Below, in pieces: positions 1 through 8,841 of a DNA stretch of 59,045 nt. Source of the DNA: an uncultured Pseudomonadota bacterium (GTDB lineage Bacteria; Pseudomonadota; Gammaproteobacteria; Steroidobacterales; Steroidobacteraceae). Positions within the stretch are counted from its first letter, which is position 1. Each line of letters starts with the position of its first letter. The stretch is taken from NCBI GenBank assembly GCA_902826575.1, contig CADEFJ010000006.1:2413-61457 (forward strand), written 5' to 3'. The notes beneath the pieces were generated by a model. The model saw only the letters and a program-made list of their open reading frames with translations. It was not told the origin of the DNA and searched no databases. The position numbers were made by a program, and so were the translations under genes.

Positions 1-195
1 TCGGTCGCCTTTATCGCCGGCACGGTCCCACTCGTGCTCTCGCACGGCGCCGGCAGCGAGGTGCGTACCGTCACCGGGATCACGGTGTTCGCCGGCATGC
101 TCGGCGTGACGCTGTTCGGGCTCTTCCTGACCCCCGTGTTTTACGTGGCGCTGCGCAAGCTCGTGGCGCCGCGACTGGAGCTGGCTCATGCGTAA
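1..195 (+). CDS. RND efflux pump inner-membrane subunit, C-terminal end (partial)
   Basis: Only the last 64 codons are inside the window, open at the 5' side and ending TAA at 193-195. They encode the final two transmembrane helices typical of AcrB/MexB-type (HAE1) proton-driven drug exporters: a GITVFAGMLGVTLFGLFLTP stretch followed by a short cytoplasmic tail. The stop overlaps the start of the outer-membrane lipoprotein gene by 8 bases, which indicates translational coupling in one pump operon. The adaptor gene is presumably upstream of the window. Substrate cannot be judged from this fragment. Confidence 0.85.
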   Translation, partial: SVAFIAGTVPLVLSHGAGSEVRTVTGITVFAGMLGVTLFGLFLTPVFYVALRKLVAPRLELAHA

Positions 196-1633
196 GCAGG
201 GATCGATCCTCGCGCTCGCGATCGTCGCGGCACTCACCGGTTGCGCGGTGGGGCCCGACTATGTGCGCCCCGACATGGCCGTGCCGGCCAGCTTCGCCGG
301 CGCGCAAGGCGGCGCGGCGGATGCGACGACTGGATCGGAAGCGGCGACCGATGTGGTGCTTGCGCCGACGGTGGATCCCGGGTTCTGGCGCGACCTCGGC
401 GATCCGGTGCTCGCGCAGCTCATCGATGCAGCGCTCGAGTCGAACCACGACCTGCGCATCGCGCTCGCGAACTACGATCGCGCCAACGCGCTGCTGCGCG
501 GCACGCGCCTCGACCGTTACCCGACCGTGACGGCGGGCGCCTCGGCGGCCAGCACCCGAGCGAGTGCGGATGAAGCGCCGGGCGTGGCGCGCGAGGAGCG
601 CGACACCGACCGCTACAACGCCGATATCCGCGCCGGCTGGGAGCTCGATGTCTTCGGGCGCGTGCGTCGCTCCGTCGAGGCGCAGCGCGCGGAGCGCGAT
701 GCGGCGGCCGGAGACCTCGGCGCCATGCAGGTCGCCATCGTCGGCGAGGTCGCGCGCGGCTACATGGAATTGCGCGGACTGCAGGAGCGGCTGCGTGTCG
801 CGCAGGCGAACGCCACGAACCAGCGCGAGACGCTGGAACTGGTCGAGGCGCGCGTCAACGCGGGGCGCGGCACGGAGTTCGACACCTCGCGCGCCCGGGC
901 GCAGCTCGAAACCACGCTGGCGAGCGTGCCGGCGCTCGAATCCAGTGTCTCGGCCACCATGCACCGGCTCGCGGTGCTGACCGGCCAGACGCCGGAGGCG
1001 CTCATATCGCGGCTCGCGAGTGCCGCGCCGCTGCCGGCGCTGCCGGCGCCGATCGATGCGGGCACGCCCGGCGAACTGCTGCGCCGCCGGCCCGACGTGA
1101 TCGCCGCCGAGCATCGCCTGCACGCCGCGACGGCGCGCGTCGGCATCGCCACGGCCGACCTGTTCCCGCAGTTCACGCTGGCCGGGCTGATCGGCACGCA
1201 GGCCATCGACACGAGCGCGCTGTTCGAACGCGACGCCGACGTGCGCTTCGCCGCGCTCGGAGTCGACTGGTCGTTCCTCGATGTGGGGCACGTGCGCGCG
1301 CGCATCGCGGCGGCCGACGCCGGCGCAGCGGCGGCCCTTGCGGGCTACGAGCAGACCGTATTGCTGGCGCTCGAGGACACCGAGAACGCCCTCGTGCGGC
1401 TCGCAAAGGCGCGCATCGAGGACCGGCACCTCGAGAGCGCCGCGCTCGACAGCGCCACGGCGGCGCGTCTTGCGCGACTGCGCTTCGAGGCAGGCGCCGT
1501 AGACTTGCTTGACGTGCTCGACGCAGAGCGCACGCAACTCGCGGCACAGGATGCGTTCGCCGACGCGCGTACGCGCAGCGCCACCGCGGCCGTCGCGCTC
1601 TACCGGGCGCTCGCGGGCGGCTACGGCACCTGA
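188..1633 (+). CDS. Outer-membrane efflux lipoprotein, NodT/OprM family
   Basis: This 481-residue protein is the outer-membrane channel of the tripartite RND pump whose inner-membrane subunit ends just before it. The N-terminus is a lipoprotein signal with lipobox LTGC, so Cys19 should be lipidated; CAVGPDYVRPD after it is the usual start of the mature OprM/NodT family. Two OEP repeats follow (about 65-260 and 285-475), including the family motif with GELLRRRPDVIAAEHRL near residue 290-310 and an SFLDVG segment near 360. Length is normal. The ATG lies inside the last codons of the pump gene. The 3' end overlaps the convergent downstream gene by 13 bases. Confidence 0.92.
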   Translation: MRKQGSILALAIVAALTGCAVGPDYVRPDMAVPASFAGAQGGAADATTGSEAATDVVLAPTVDPGFWRDLGDPVLAQLIDAALESNHDLRIALANYDRANALLRGTRLDRYPTVTAGASAASTRASADEAPGVAREERDTDRYNADIRAGWELDVFGRVRRSVEAQRAERDAAAGDLGAMQVAIVGEVARGYMELRGLQERLRVAQANATNQRETLELVEARVNAGRGTEFDTSRARAQLETTLASVPALESSVSATMHRLAVLTGQTPEALISRLASAAPLPALPAPIDAGTPGELLRRRPDVIAAEHRLHAATARVGIATADLFPQFTLAGLIGTQAIDTSALFERDADVRFAALGVDWSFLDVGHVRARIAAADAGAAAALAGYEQTVLLALEDTENALVRLAKARIEDRHLESAALDSATAARLARLRFEAGAVDLLDVLDAERTQLAAQDAFADARTRSATAAVALYRALAGGYGT

Positions 1634-2151
1634 GCGGCGGCGCCGAAGGCCGGATCGTCGAAGAACTTCCCGTACGCCTCAAGCGCGCCGTGCACGAGGA
1701 CGGCGCCGTCGCGCCGCGTGCGCGACGGATCGCCGCCGCGCATCTCGTTCACGCCGCGCAGCAGGTCCGCGATGATGTAGTGCAGGTTCGCGTCGGCAGC
1801 CGGCGGCAGCTTGCAGTTGCGCACGATGTCCTGCACCCGGGCATCGATCTCGCCCGCGAGCGCGTCGTACTGCGCATCGCCCGCGCTGCCCGTATCGATC
1901 GCGGCGTGCTCCGCCTCGAACGCCCCAAGGACCGCGGCCATGCCCGCGCGCAGCGGCTCATCGGTCTGCCACTTCTGTCCCGCCTCAAGCGCGAGCTGTT
2001 CGATCGCCGCGCCGCCGGTGGTGTGGGCGTCGTGCCGCCCGCTGTCGTGTTGTGCGGTGTCGTGCCTGGCGCAGGCCGCCGGCAGCGTACCGAGCGCGAT
2101 CGCGAGCGAGGCGAGGAGAGCGGCGCGGGCGCGGTGGAGTTGGTGATTCAT
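1621..2151 (-). CDS. Exported protein of unknown function
   Basis: A 176-residue protein I cannot assign to a function. It starts with a basic n-region and a hydrophobic segment (about residues 8-27) ending in TLPAAC; the cysteine suggests a lipoprotein, but proline at -3 is not a canonical lipobox, so ordinary signal-peptidase cleavage is also possible. The mature part is mostly helical, with a conserved-looking core around residues 75-140 (a single Cys in RNCKLPP, then HYIIADLLRGVNEMRGG). It is convergent with the efflux lipoprotein gene and overlaps its 3' end. Codon usage matches neighbours. Confidence 0.6.
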   Translation of the reverse strand: MNHQLHRARAALLASLAIALGTLPAACARHDTAQHDSGRHDAHTTGGAAIEQLALEAGQKWQTDEPLRAGMAAVLGAFEAEHAAIDTGSAGDAQYDALAGEIDARVQDIVRNCKLPPAADANLHYIIADLLRGVNEMRGGDPSRTRRDGAVLVHGALEAYGKFFDDPAFGAAAQVP

Positions 2152-2211
2152 GGGCGCAATACTAGCGCCGTTTGCCGGCGCTGCCGAAGGCCCCTAGAAT
2201 CGTGGCAACGC

Positions 2212-2285
2212 GCGGGTGTAGTTCAATGGTAGAACTGCAGCTTCCCAAGCTGCTAACGTGGGTTCGATTCCCATCACCCGCTCCA
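2212..2285 (+). tRNA. tRNA-Gly (anticodon CCC)
   Basis: A 74-nt cloverleaf with encoded CCA. The acceptor arms GCGGGTG/CACCCGC pair, the D arm contains AATGGTAGA, the anticodon stem GCAGC/GCTGC closes the loop TTCCCAA, giving anticodon CCC (reads GGG), and the T arm is GTGGGTTCGATTCCCAT. The encoded CCA ends at 2285, only one base before the ATG of the next gene. Confidence 0.96.
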
Positions 2286-2286
2286 C

Positions 2287-2940
2287 ATGACGCCCCGACT
2301 GCGCGGCAAACTTGTTACATGGAAGCCTGACAAGGCTTTCGGCTTCATCCGCCCGGATCAGGGCGGCAAAGACGTCTTCGTGCATCAGCGGGATTTCGGT
2401 TCGATCAGCCGGGCTCCCCGAGCGGGCGACCTTGTCTATTTCCAGCGCGTGGCAGACGGCAAGGGTCGATACCGGGCTGCGGACGTGCAGGTGGAAGGGC
2501 TGCAGCGCGCAGCGGTATCCGCCGCGCCACGCCGCCAACGCACGGGACGTCGCGCCAGGGGCGCTTCACTTGCGTCGCGAACGGGCCTGCTGATCACGGC
2601 AATATTCGCCTGTGTGCTTGCGGGACTCGCGGTATTCACGCGCCTCCCGATCATCGTCCTGCCTGTGTACGTGGTGGTGAGCCTGCTGGCATTCCTGCTC
2701 TATGCCTTCGACAAGTCGGCGGCGATGAATGGTCGTTGGCGCACTCCCGAAAGTACCCTGCTCCTCATTGGCCTTGTCGGCGGCTGGCCCGGCGCACTGG
2801 TGGCCCAGAGCCTGTTTCGGCACAAGTCGAGCAAGGCTCCATTCCAGGCGTCGTTCTGGTTTTCCGTGCTGGTCAATTGCGCGGCACTGGCGTGGATGTG
2901 CACGGCGGACGGTGCTGCGGCAATCCGGACCATGCTCTAG
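2287..2940 (+). CDS. Cold-shock domain / DUF1294 membrane protein
   Basis: This 217-residue fusion has an N-terminal cold-shock (OB-fold) domain, residues about 5-70, with the nucleic-acid-binding RNP-like strands KAFGFIRP and DVFVHQ. A basic linker (RRQRTGRRARG) follows, then a DUF1294 integral-membrane domain from about residue 97 with four predicted helices and the family signature YAFDKSAA...GRWRTPE...HKSSKAPF. CSD-DUF1294 fusions are a known architecture of unproven role, perhaps tethering RNA at the membrane. The start codon lies one base after the tRNA-Gly CCA, so there is no room for a Shine-Dalgarno outside the tRNA; the message may be leaderless after tRNA processing. Confidence 0.9.
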   Translation: MTPRLRGKLVTWKPDKAFGFIRPDQGGKDVFVHQRDFGSISRAPRAGDLVYFQRVADGKGRYRAADVQVEGLQRAAVSAAPRRQRTGRRARGASLASRTGLLITAIFACVLAGLAVFTRLPIIVLPVYVVVSLLAFLLYAFDKSAAMNGRWRTPESTLLLIGLVGGWPGALVAQSLFRHKSSKAPFQASFWFSVLVNCAALAWMCTADGAAAIRTML

Positions 2941-3308
2941 ATATCGACGAACGGCTTGAAGCCGCCAAAGAACATGCGCTTGCCGTCGAACGGCATGTTC
3001 TTCGGATCCATGTACTTCTTCCACTTGGGATCCGCCATGAACTGCTTCATGACTCGCTGGTTGACGCGGTCGCGCTGCGCGCGCGACCGGTAGACGACGA
3101 ACGAGAAGATCACGACCTCGCCGCGCTTGAGCTTGACGGCCTGCGGAAACGAGGTCCACTTGCCGGGTTTCACGTCGTCGGCCACGGCCTCGACGTACTG
3201 GAGCGCGCCATGTTTGCGCCAGACCTTGCCGGCATCCGCCGCCATGCGCCGGTAGGCCGCCAGCTTCTTGCGCGGCACCGGCAGTATGTATCCATCCACG
3301 TAGCTCAT
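2937..3308 (-). CDS. DUF1428 family protein (YbaA-like)
   Basis: A 123-residue cytoplasmic protein whose opening MSYVDGYILPVPRKKLAAYR is the hallmark of the DUF1428/YbaA family, a dimeric alpha-beta (ferredoxin-like) barrel of unknown biochemical role. The family core KPGKWTSFPQAVKLKRGE and the C-terminal MPFDGKRMFFGGFKP are both present, so the gene is full-length. It lies 12 bases downstream of the SDR gene on the same strand and is probably co-transcribed with it. It overlaps the convergent CSD-DUF1294 gene by four bases. Confidence 0.88.
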   Translation of the reverse strand: MSYVDGYILPVPRKKLAAYRRMAADAGKVWRKHGALQYVEAVADDVKPGKWTSFPQAVKLKRGEVVIFSFVVYRSRAQRDRVNQRVMKQFMADPKWKKYMDPKNMPFDGKRMFFGGFKPFVDI

Positions 3309-3320
3309 GTCCGTTTCCCG

Positions 3321-4124
<804 letters not shown>

Positions 4125-4197
4125 TCAGCGAATGCGGGATTTCCGGGTCTGTCCACCCGATGTTACGACTTTGCTACCCTCGCGTGACGGAGGTCCG

Positions 4198-4509
4198 ATG
4201 CACTATCTGCTGATGTACGAATTCGTGCCCGACTATCTCGAGCGGCGCCAGCCGCTGCGTGCGACACACCTCGCGCTCGCCTGGGCGGCACACGATCGCG
4301 GCGAACTCGTGCTGGCCGGCGCGTTTGCGGACGCGCCGGCGGGCTCGGCGTTGCTGTTCCAGGGCGAGACGCCGGAGGCCGCCGAGCGCTTCGCGCAGGC
4401 CGACCCCTATGTGACGGCCGGGCTCGTCATTCGCTGGCACGTGCGCCCATGGACCACGGTCGTCGGCCGCGACGCGGCGGCGCCCGTGCGGCCTCAGGCC
4501 GGCGGGTAG
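4198..4509 (+). CDS. YciI-like protein
   Basis: A 103-residue protein of the YCII family (dimeric ferredoxin-like fold). The opening MHYLLMYEFVPDYLERRQPLR, the conserved His in THLALA and the later GELVLAGAF and FAQADPYVTAGL segments are typical. Family members have been linked to small-molecule lyase or dehalogenase-like activities, but the function here is unknown. The ATG at 4198 was chosen because GGAGG at 4189-4193 stands four bases upstream and because the YCII fold begins exactly there. Divergent from the SDR gene. Confidence 0.82.
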   Translation: MHYLLMYEFVPDYLERRQPLRATHLALAWAAHDRGELVLAGAFADAPAGSALLFQGETPEAAERFAQADPYVTAGLVIRWHVRPWTTVVGRDAAAPVRPQAGG

Positions 4510-4528
4510 GGTTGCGCGCTCCCGCCGT

Positions 4529-5929
4529 TCATGGAGCGGCGGGCTTCGCGCCGCCGAGGTCGACTGCAAGCGCGTAGATGTGATCGAGCCCCTGATAGAA
4601 GGACTGGACCGGCAGGCGCTCGTTCAGCCCGTGGGCGAACATCTGCGAGGGCTTCGAGAACAGGCCTGAGCTCGCGAAGGTCGGGATACCGGCCGTGCGA
4701 TAGACCTTGCCGTCGGTGCCGCCCGATTCGAGATACGGCACGACCGCGACGCCCGGGTAGTGCTCGTGCACCGCCCGGCCGATGGCCGCCATGACATCCG
4801 GCCGCATCTCCGACACCGGGCTCGCCGTCGGCGAGTCCCGTGTCGTCACGGTCACGTCCGGATCGGCGATCGCCGCCTCGAGCTCACGGCGGACCGTGTC
4901 GACTGCGACGCCGGGAAAGATGCGGCAATTGATCGCAGCGCCGGCCGTCTGGGGCAGCGCATTCTCCGCATGGCCGCCCGAGAGCAGCGTTGCGACGCAG
5001 GTCGTGCGCGTCGTGCCGGCAAACTCCGGCGAGTCGGCGAGCACGGCGGCGGCGGCCGCATCGTTCGGGTCTTTCGCAAAGGCGCGCAGCGCCTCGCCGG
5101 TCGGGCCGGACTGCGCATTGCCCACCGCACCCAGGTAGGCCCTCGTCAGGTCGTTCGACATCACCGGGAAGCGGTGTGCCTGCACCTTCAGCAGCGCCTG
5201 GGCGAGCTGGTAGATCGCGTTGTCGGCGCGCGGGCGCGAGCTGTGCCCGCCCGGATTCGTGACCGCGAGGTCGAACGTCGCAAATGTCTTCTCCGCGCCC
5301 TGCACCAGGTAGACGAGCGGCTTGCCGGTGGCGTCGTCGAGCAAGCCGCCGCCGGCGTCGGTGTTGATCGCGAACTCGGCATCGCGCACCCAGGGATGGG
5401 TGGCAATGGCGCGGGTCGTCTCCATGCCCGTTTCCTCGTCGCCGACGAACGCAAACAGCAGTTCGCGCGCCGGTTGTAGCCGCTCGGCCTTGAAGCGCAG
5501 GATCGTCGCGACGAGCGCGGCCACCCCCGCCTTGTTGTCCATCGTGCCGCGGCCGTAGAAATTGCCGCCCTCCTCGATCAGCGTGAACGGGCTGCGTTGC
5601 CAGTCCTCGGGGAGCGCATCGACCACGTCCATGTGCGCCGAGAAGAGGATCGGTCGCGCCGCTTCCGTGCCCGGCAGGCGCACGATCATCGCAGTGGCGC
5701 CGCCCGCCTCTAGGGTTGCGATGTCGAGCGCGGGAACCCCGCCCTGGCGCAAGACATCAGCGAGGTACGCCACCATCGCCGGCGTCTCGCCATGGCCGGC
5801 GGCCGTGCGCAGCGAAATGATATGCGCGTAGACCTCACGCGCCGTCGCCTGGTCGACATTCGATTCGGCGAGCAGCGGTGCGCCGGCCGCAGCAACGGCG
5901 AAAAAGAGGGCGGCAGCAAGTCTTTTCAT
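4529..5929 (-). CDS. Exported M20 family metallopeptidase
   Basis: A 466-residue zinc peptidase of the M20 clan (ArgE/DapE/carboxypeptidase type). A Sec signal peptide occupies residues 1-21 (ends PLLA), placing the enzyme in the periplasm. Di-zinc site motifs are present: SAHMDVVDA (His/Asp), GRGTMDNKAG (bridging Asp), GDEETG (catalytic and metal Glu), an NTDAGGG segment and C-terminal ESGGTDGK; the lid/dimerisation domain lies roughly in residues 200-330. Likely cleaves peptides or N-acyl amino acids at the carboxyl side; substrate unknown. GGGAG stands upstream of the ATG. Confidence 0.92.
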   Translation of the reverse strand: MKRLAAALFFAVAAAGAPLLAESNVDQATAREVYAHIISLRTAAGHGETPAMVAYLADVLRQGGVPALDIATLEAGGATAMIVRLPGTEAARPILFSAHMDVVDALPEDWQRSPFTLIEEGGNFYGRGTMDNKAGVAALVATILRFKAERLQPARELLFAFVGDEETGMETTRAIATHPWVRDAEFAINTDAGGGLLDDATGKPLVYLVQGAEKTFATFDLAVTNPGGHSSRPRADNAIYQLAQALLKVQAHRFPVMSNDLTRAYLGAVGNAQSGPTGEALRAFAKDPNDAAAAAVLADSPEFAGTTRTTCVATLLSGGHAENALPQTAGAAINCRIFPGVAVDTVRRELEAAIADPDVTVTTRDSPTASPVSEMRPDVMAAIGRAVHEHYPGVAVVPYLESGGTDGKVYRTAGIPTFASSGLFSKPSQMFAHGLNERLPVQSFYQGLDHIYALAVDLGGAKPAAP

Positions 5930-6050
5930 CCCGAACTCCCTGTGGATGAGCGTTGCGATCAGGCGAGTTTATCCGCGTTCATGCGGTGTCGTAGCGTTTC
6001 CGGTATGGTTCCGGCTTGCATCGCCGATGCACACACCGGCAGGAGTCATC

Positions 6051-7226
6051 ATGAAATCAGCCACCAGTCTGTTGGCCCTGGGCGCAGCCGCGACGCTGCT
6101 TGCCGCGTGCGGCGGGCCGGATAGCAAGGCCGCGGCGAATGCCGCCTCGACGCAGACCGCAAGCGCGCCCGCGGCAACGTCCATCGATGGCATCGTCGTC
6201 ACCCCGGTTGCGAAGTTCACTGCGCCCTGGGCGATGACTTTCCTGCCGGACGGGCGCCTGCTCGTGACCGAGATGGCCGGAGCGCTGAAGTTGCATGATC
6301 TGGCCGGCAACAGCACCGGCGTCGTGAGCGGCGTGCCGGCTGTGTTCCACAAGAACCAGGGCGGGCTCGCCGATGTGGTGCTGCATCCGCAATACGAGTC
6401 GAACCATCTCGTCTACATCAGCTTCGCGGAACCCGGTGACGGCGGTGCCGGCGCTGCCGTGGCGCGCGCGCGGCTCGCGCTGGATGACAAGGGTGGCGGT
6501 GCCCTCGAGGGTCTCGAAGTGATCTGGCGCCAGGTGCCGAAGAAGAGTGGCGCCGGCCACTTCGGCCAGCGCATCGCGTTCGATCGCGACGGCAAGCTGT
6601 GGATCAGCTCGAGCGAGCGCCAGGAGTTCGATCCCGCCCAGGACATGAAAACCAACCTCGGCAAGATCGTGCGCCTCAATGACGACGGCAGCGTGCCGGG
6701 GGACAACCCGTTCGCGGACCGGGGTGGCGTGACCGCGCAGATCTGGACGCTGGGCCATCGCAATATCCTCGGCCTCGCGTTCGACGCACAGGGCCAGCCG
6801 TGGAATCACGAAATGGGGCCCATGGGCGGCGACGAACTCAATCGGGTCGAAAAGGGCGCCAACTACGGCTACCCGATCGTCTCGAATGGCGATCACTACG
6901 ACGGCAGGGTAATTCCCGACCACGACACGCGCCCGGAGTTTCGCGCACCGGTCATCACCTGGAAGCCGGTGATTTCACCGGCGGGCTTCATCATCTACAG
7001 CGGCGGGATGTTCCCCGACTGGAAGGGCAATGGCTTCATCGGCGGCCTGTCGTCGATGTCGCTGGTGCGCGTCGCGTTCGATGGCGCCAGCGCGCACGAA
7101 GCGCAGCGCTTCGACATGCAGCGCCGCATCCGCGAAGTGGAGCAGGGCCCGGACGGCGCGATCTGGCTGCTGGAAGACGGCACCCGCAACGGCCAGGGCT
7201 GGCTGCTGAAGCTCACGCCGCGGTAG
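6051..7226 (+). CDS. PQQ-dependent aldose-sugar dehydrogenase (lipoprotein)
   Basis: A 391-residue beta-propeller of the soluble glucose/aldose dehydrogenase family (Asd/YliI-like). The start at 6051 is set by AGGAG at 6041-6045 and by the lipoprotein signal MKSATSLLALGAAATLLAAC with lipobox LAAC (Cys20). Family blocks are present: PDGRLLVTEMAGALKL near 60, the H-containing GHFGQRIAFDRDGKLW, GHRNILGLAFD, EMGPMGGDELN and NYGYP. It should oxidise aldose sugars with PQQ in the periplasm, attached to a membrane. No PQQ biosynthesis gene is in the window. The 3' end overlaps the convergent lysR by 14 bases. Confidence 0.9.
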   Translation: MKSATSLLALGAAATLLAACGGPDSKAAANAASTQTASAPAATSIDGIVVTPVAKFTAPWAMTFLPDGRLLVTEMAGALKLHDLAGNSTGVVSGVPAVFHKNQGGLADVVLHPQYESNHLVYISFAEPGDGGAGAAVARARLALDDKGGGALEGLEVIWRQVPKKSGAGHFGQRIAFDRDGKLWISSSERQEFDPAQDMKTNLGKIVRLNDDGSVPGDNPFADRGGVTAQIWTLGHRNILGLAFDAQGQPWNHEMGPMGGDELNRVEKGANYGYPIVSNGDHYDGRVIPDHDTRPEFRAPVITWKPVISPAGFIIYSGGMFPDWKGNGFIGGLSSMSLVRVAFDGASAHEAQRFDMQRRIREVEQGPDGAIWLLEDGTRNGQGWLLKLTPR

Positions 7227-8121
7227 TGTGCAGCGTGCGGGTGGCGTACTCGGCCAGGAAGTCGACGAAGGTGCGCACCTTGGCCGAGAGGTGCCGTCGG
7301 CTCGGATACACGGCCGAAATGGGTGAGCGCGCCAGCGTGTAATCGGCGAGCACGCGCACGAGCGCGCCGGAACGCAATTCCGGCGCCACGATGAAGTCCG
7401 GCTCGATGACCACGGCAAGCCCGGAGGTGGCGAGTGCCGTGAGAACGCGGCCGCTGTTGGCGCGATGGCGTGTCGTCACGCGGATCTCATGGCGGGTGCC
7501 TTGCGCCGATTCGAAGCGCCACACATTCGGCAACGGCATCAAGGTGTAGGTGAGGATGTCGTGCGAGCCGAGCTCCTCGGGCGTGCGCGGCGTGCCGTGC
7601 CGCCGGAGCCAGGCGGGCGATGCGCAGCACATCGGGTAGGTCCAGCCAATGCGGCGCGCGACGAGTCCCTGGTGCACGATCACACCGATCCGGATCGCGA
7701 GATCAAAGCCTTCCTCGACCAGATCGACGGGGCGATCCGACAGGTCGAGGTCGAAGACCAGTTGCGGATGCAGCGCGCTGAACTCGCAGATCGCAGGGGC
7801 CAGGAAGTGCTCGCCGAAGGTCACCCCGCAGCTGAGCCGCAGCGTGCCCTTGGGCGACACGGCACTCGCCCGCACCGAACTTTCGGCTTCCTCGAGATCG
7901 AGCAGCAACGGTACGCTGCGCTCGTAGAACGACTGTCCTGCCTCGGTGAGGGACAGCCGCCGCGTCGTGCGGTTGATCAGTCGCGACTCGAGATGCGCCT
8001 CGAGGTCGGCCACGAGGCGCGAAATGGCCGAAGTCGAGATCCCCAGCCGCTCGGCCGCACGCGCGAAGCCGCCGAACTCGACGACTCTTGCGAACGCCTC
8101 GATGGCTCTGAAGCGATCCAT
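7213..8121 (-). CDS. LysR-family transcriptional regulator
   Basis: A 302-residue LTTR with the N-terminal winged helix-turn-helix at residues 2-60 (AFARVVEFGGFARAAERLGISTSAISR) and the type-2 periplasmic-binding-like effector domain from about 90. It resembles the subgroup that includes YafC and DmlR-like regulators next to dehydrogenases or GSTs. It is divergent from the gst-dioxygenase pair across 111 bases, the usual LTTR arrangement, so those two genes are its likely targets. Effector unknown. Confidence 0.93.
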   Translation of the reverse strand: MDRFRAIEAFARVVEFGGFARAAERLGISTSAISRLVADLEAHLESRLINRTTRRLSLTEAGQSFYERSVPLLLDLEEAESSVRASAVSPKGTLRLSCGVTFGEHFLAPAICEFSALHPQLVFDLDLSDRPVDLVEEGFDLAIRIGVIVHQGLVARRIGWTYPMCCASPAWLRRHGTPRTPEELGSHDILTYTLMPLPNVWRFESAQGTRHEIRVTTRHRANSGRVLTALATSGLAVVIEPDFIVAPELRSGALVRVLADYTLARSPISAVYPSRRHLSAKVRTFVDFLAEYATRTLHTTAA

Positions 8122-8128
8122 TCTCTAA

Positions 8129-8139
8129 TTATTGCATAA
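8129..8139. promoter_or_regulatory. Possible LysR-type operator dyad
   Basis: TTAT-TGC-ATAA is a short AT-rich dyad (4-bp arms, 3-bp centre) lying within the otherwise GC-rich divergent lysR/gst intergenic region, 7 bases upstream of the lysR start. Position and base composition suit an autoregulatory LTTR half of a larger site, but the dyad is short, so this is a candidate only. Confidence 0.3.
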
Positions 8140-8232
8140 ATCACAACAATCTTTCCCAGGGGAGAGCCTTTATCCCGGTTCTGAGGGCGATCAGTATCCC
8201 TGCACGCAGTCAATCCACCGAGGTACCCATCC

Positions 8233-8838
8233 ATGAAGCTCTACTACACGCCTGGTGCCTGCTCCCAGGCTCCCCACATCGCCGTCAACGAACTTGGCCT
8301 GTCCGTCGATTCCGTGAAGGTCGATCTGGCCACGCACAAGCTTCCCGACGGCACCGACTTCTACAAGGTCAACCCCAAGGGCTACATCCCGCTGCTCGAA
8401 CTCGACGACGGCACGACGATCTCGGAAGCGAACGTGATCCTGCAGTACCTCGCGGACCAGAAGCCGGGCACGCTCGCGCCGAAGTTCGGCACGATCGAGC
8501 GCTGGAAGCTGATGGAGATGCTCTCGTTCGTCTCCACGGAAGTGCACAAGGGTTATGCCGCGCTGTGGAATCCGCAGACGCCCGCCGACGTGCGCAAGGC
8601 CGCAGTCGACAAGCTCGGCACGCGCTTCGACCTGCTGGCAAAGACACTCGCGTCGCAGCCGTACCTGACCGGCAGGGAGTTCTCGGTCGCCGATGCGTAC
8701 CTGTTCGTGCTGCTCAACTGGACGAAGATCCACAAGATCGATCTCGCGCCGTGGCCGGCGCTGCAGGAATTCCAGGCGCGCGTGGCCGCAAGGCCCGCGG
8801 TGCAGGCGACGCTCAAGGCCGAGGGCCTGCTGAAGTAG
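8233..8838 (+). CDS. gstA: Beta-class glutathione S-transferase
   Basis: A 201-residue cytosolic GST. The N-terminal thioredoxin-like domain (1-80) begins MKLYYTPGACSQAPHIAV with Cys10, the residue that characterises bacterial beta-class enzymes, followed by the cis-Pro motif GYIPLLEL and SEANVILQYL (glutathione gamma-glutamyl site). The helical domain (about 88-195) contains FSVADAYLF with the N-capping box. It should conjugate or transfer glutathione onto electrophiles. The next gene starts three bases after its stop, so it forms an operon with the dioxygenase, divergent from lysR. Confidence 0.93.
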   Translation: MKLYYTPGACSQAPHIAVNELGLSVDSVKVDLATHKLPDGTDFYKVNPKGYIPLLELDDGTTISEANVILQYLADQKPGTLAPKFGTIERWKLMEMLSFVSTEVHKGYAALWNPQTPADVRKAAVDKLGTRFDLLAKTLASQPYLTGREFSVADAYLFVLLNWTKIHKIDLAPWPALQEFQARVAARPAVQATLKAEGLLK

Positions 8839-8841
8839 CCC

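Noticed and set aside
80-1537. Minus-strand 485-codon open frame opposite the efflux lipoprotein gene
   Set aside because: It is the antisense shadow of a clear OprM/NodT gene with a lipobox; the translation is Arg/His-rich without domains.
5946-6050. Longer N-terminus for the PQQ sugar dehydrogenase starting at 5946
   Set aside because: The extension would bury the lipoprotein signal; AGGAG at 6041-6045 and the lipobox fix the start at 6051.
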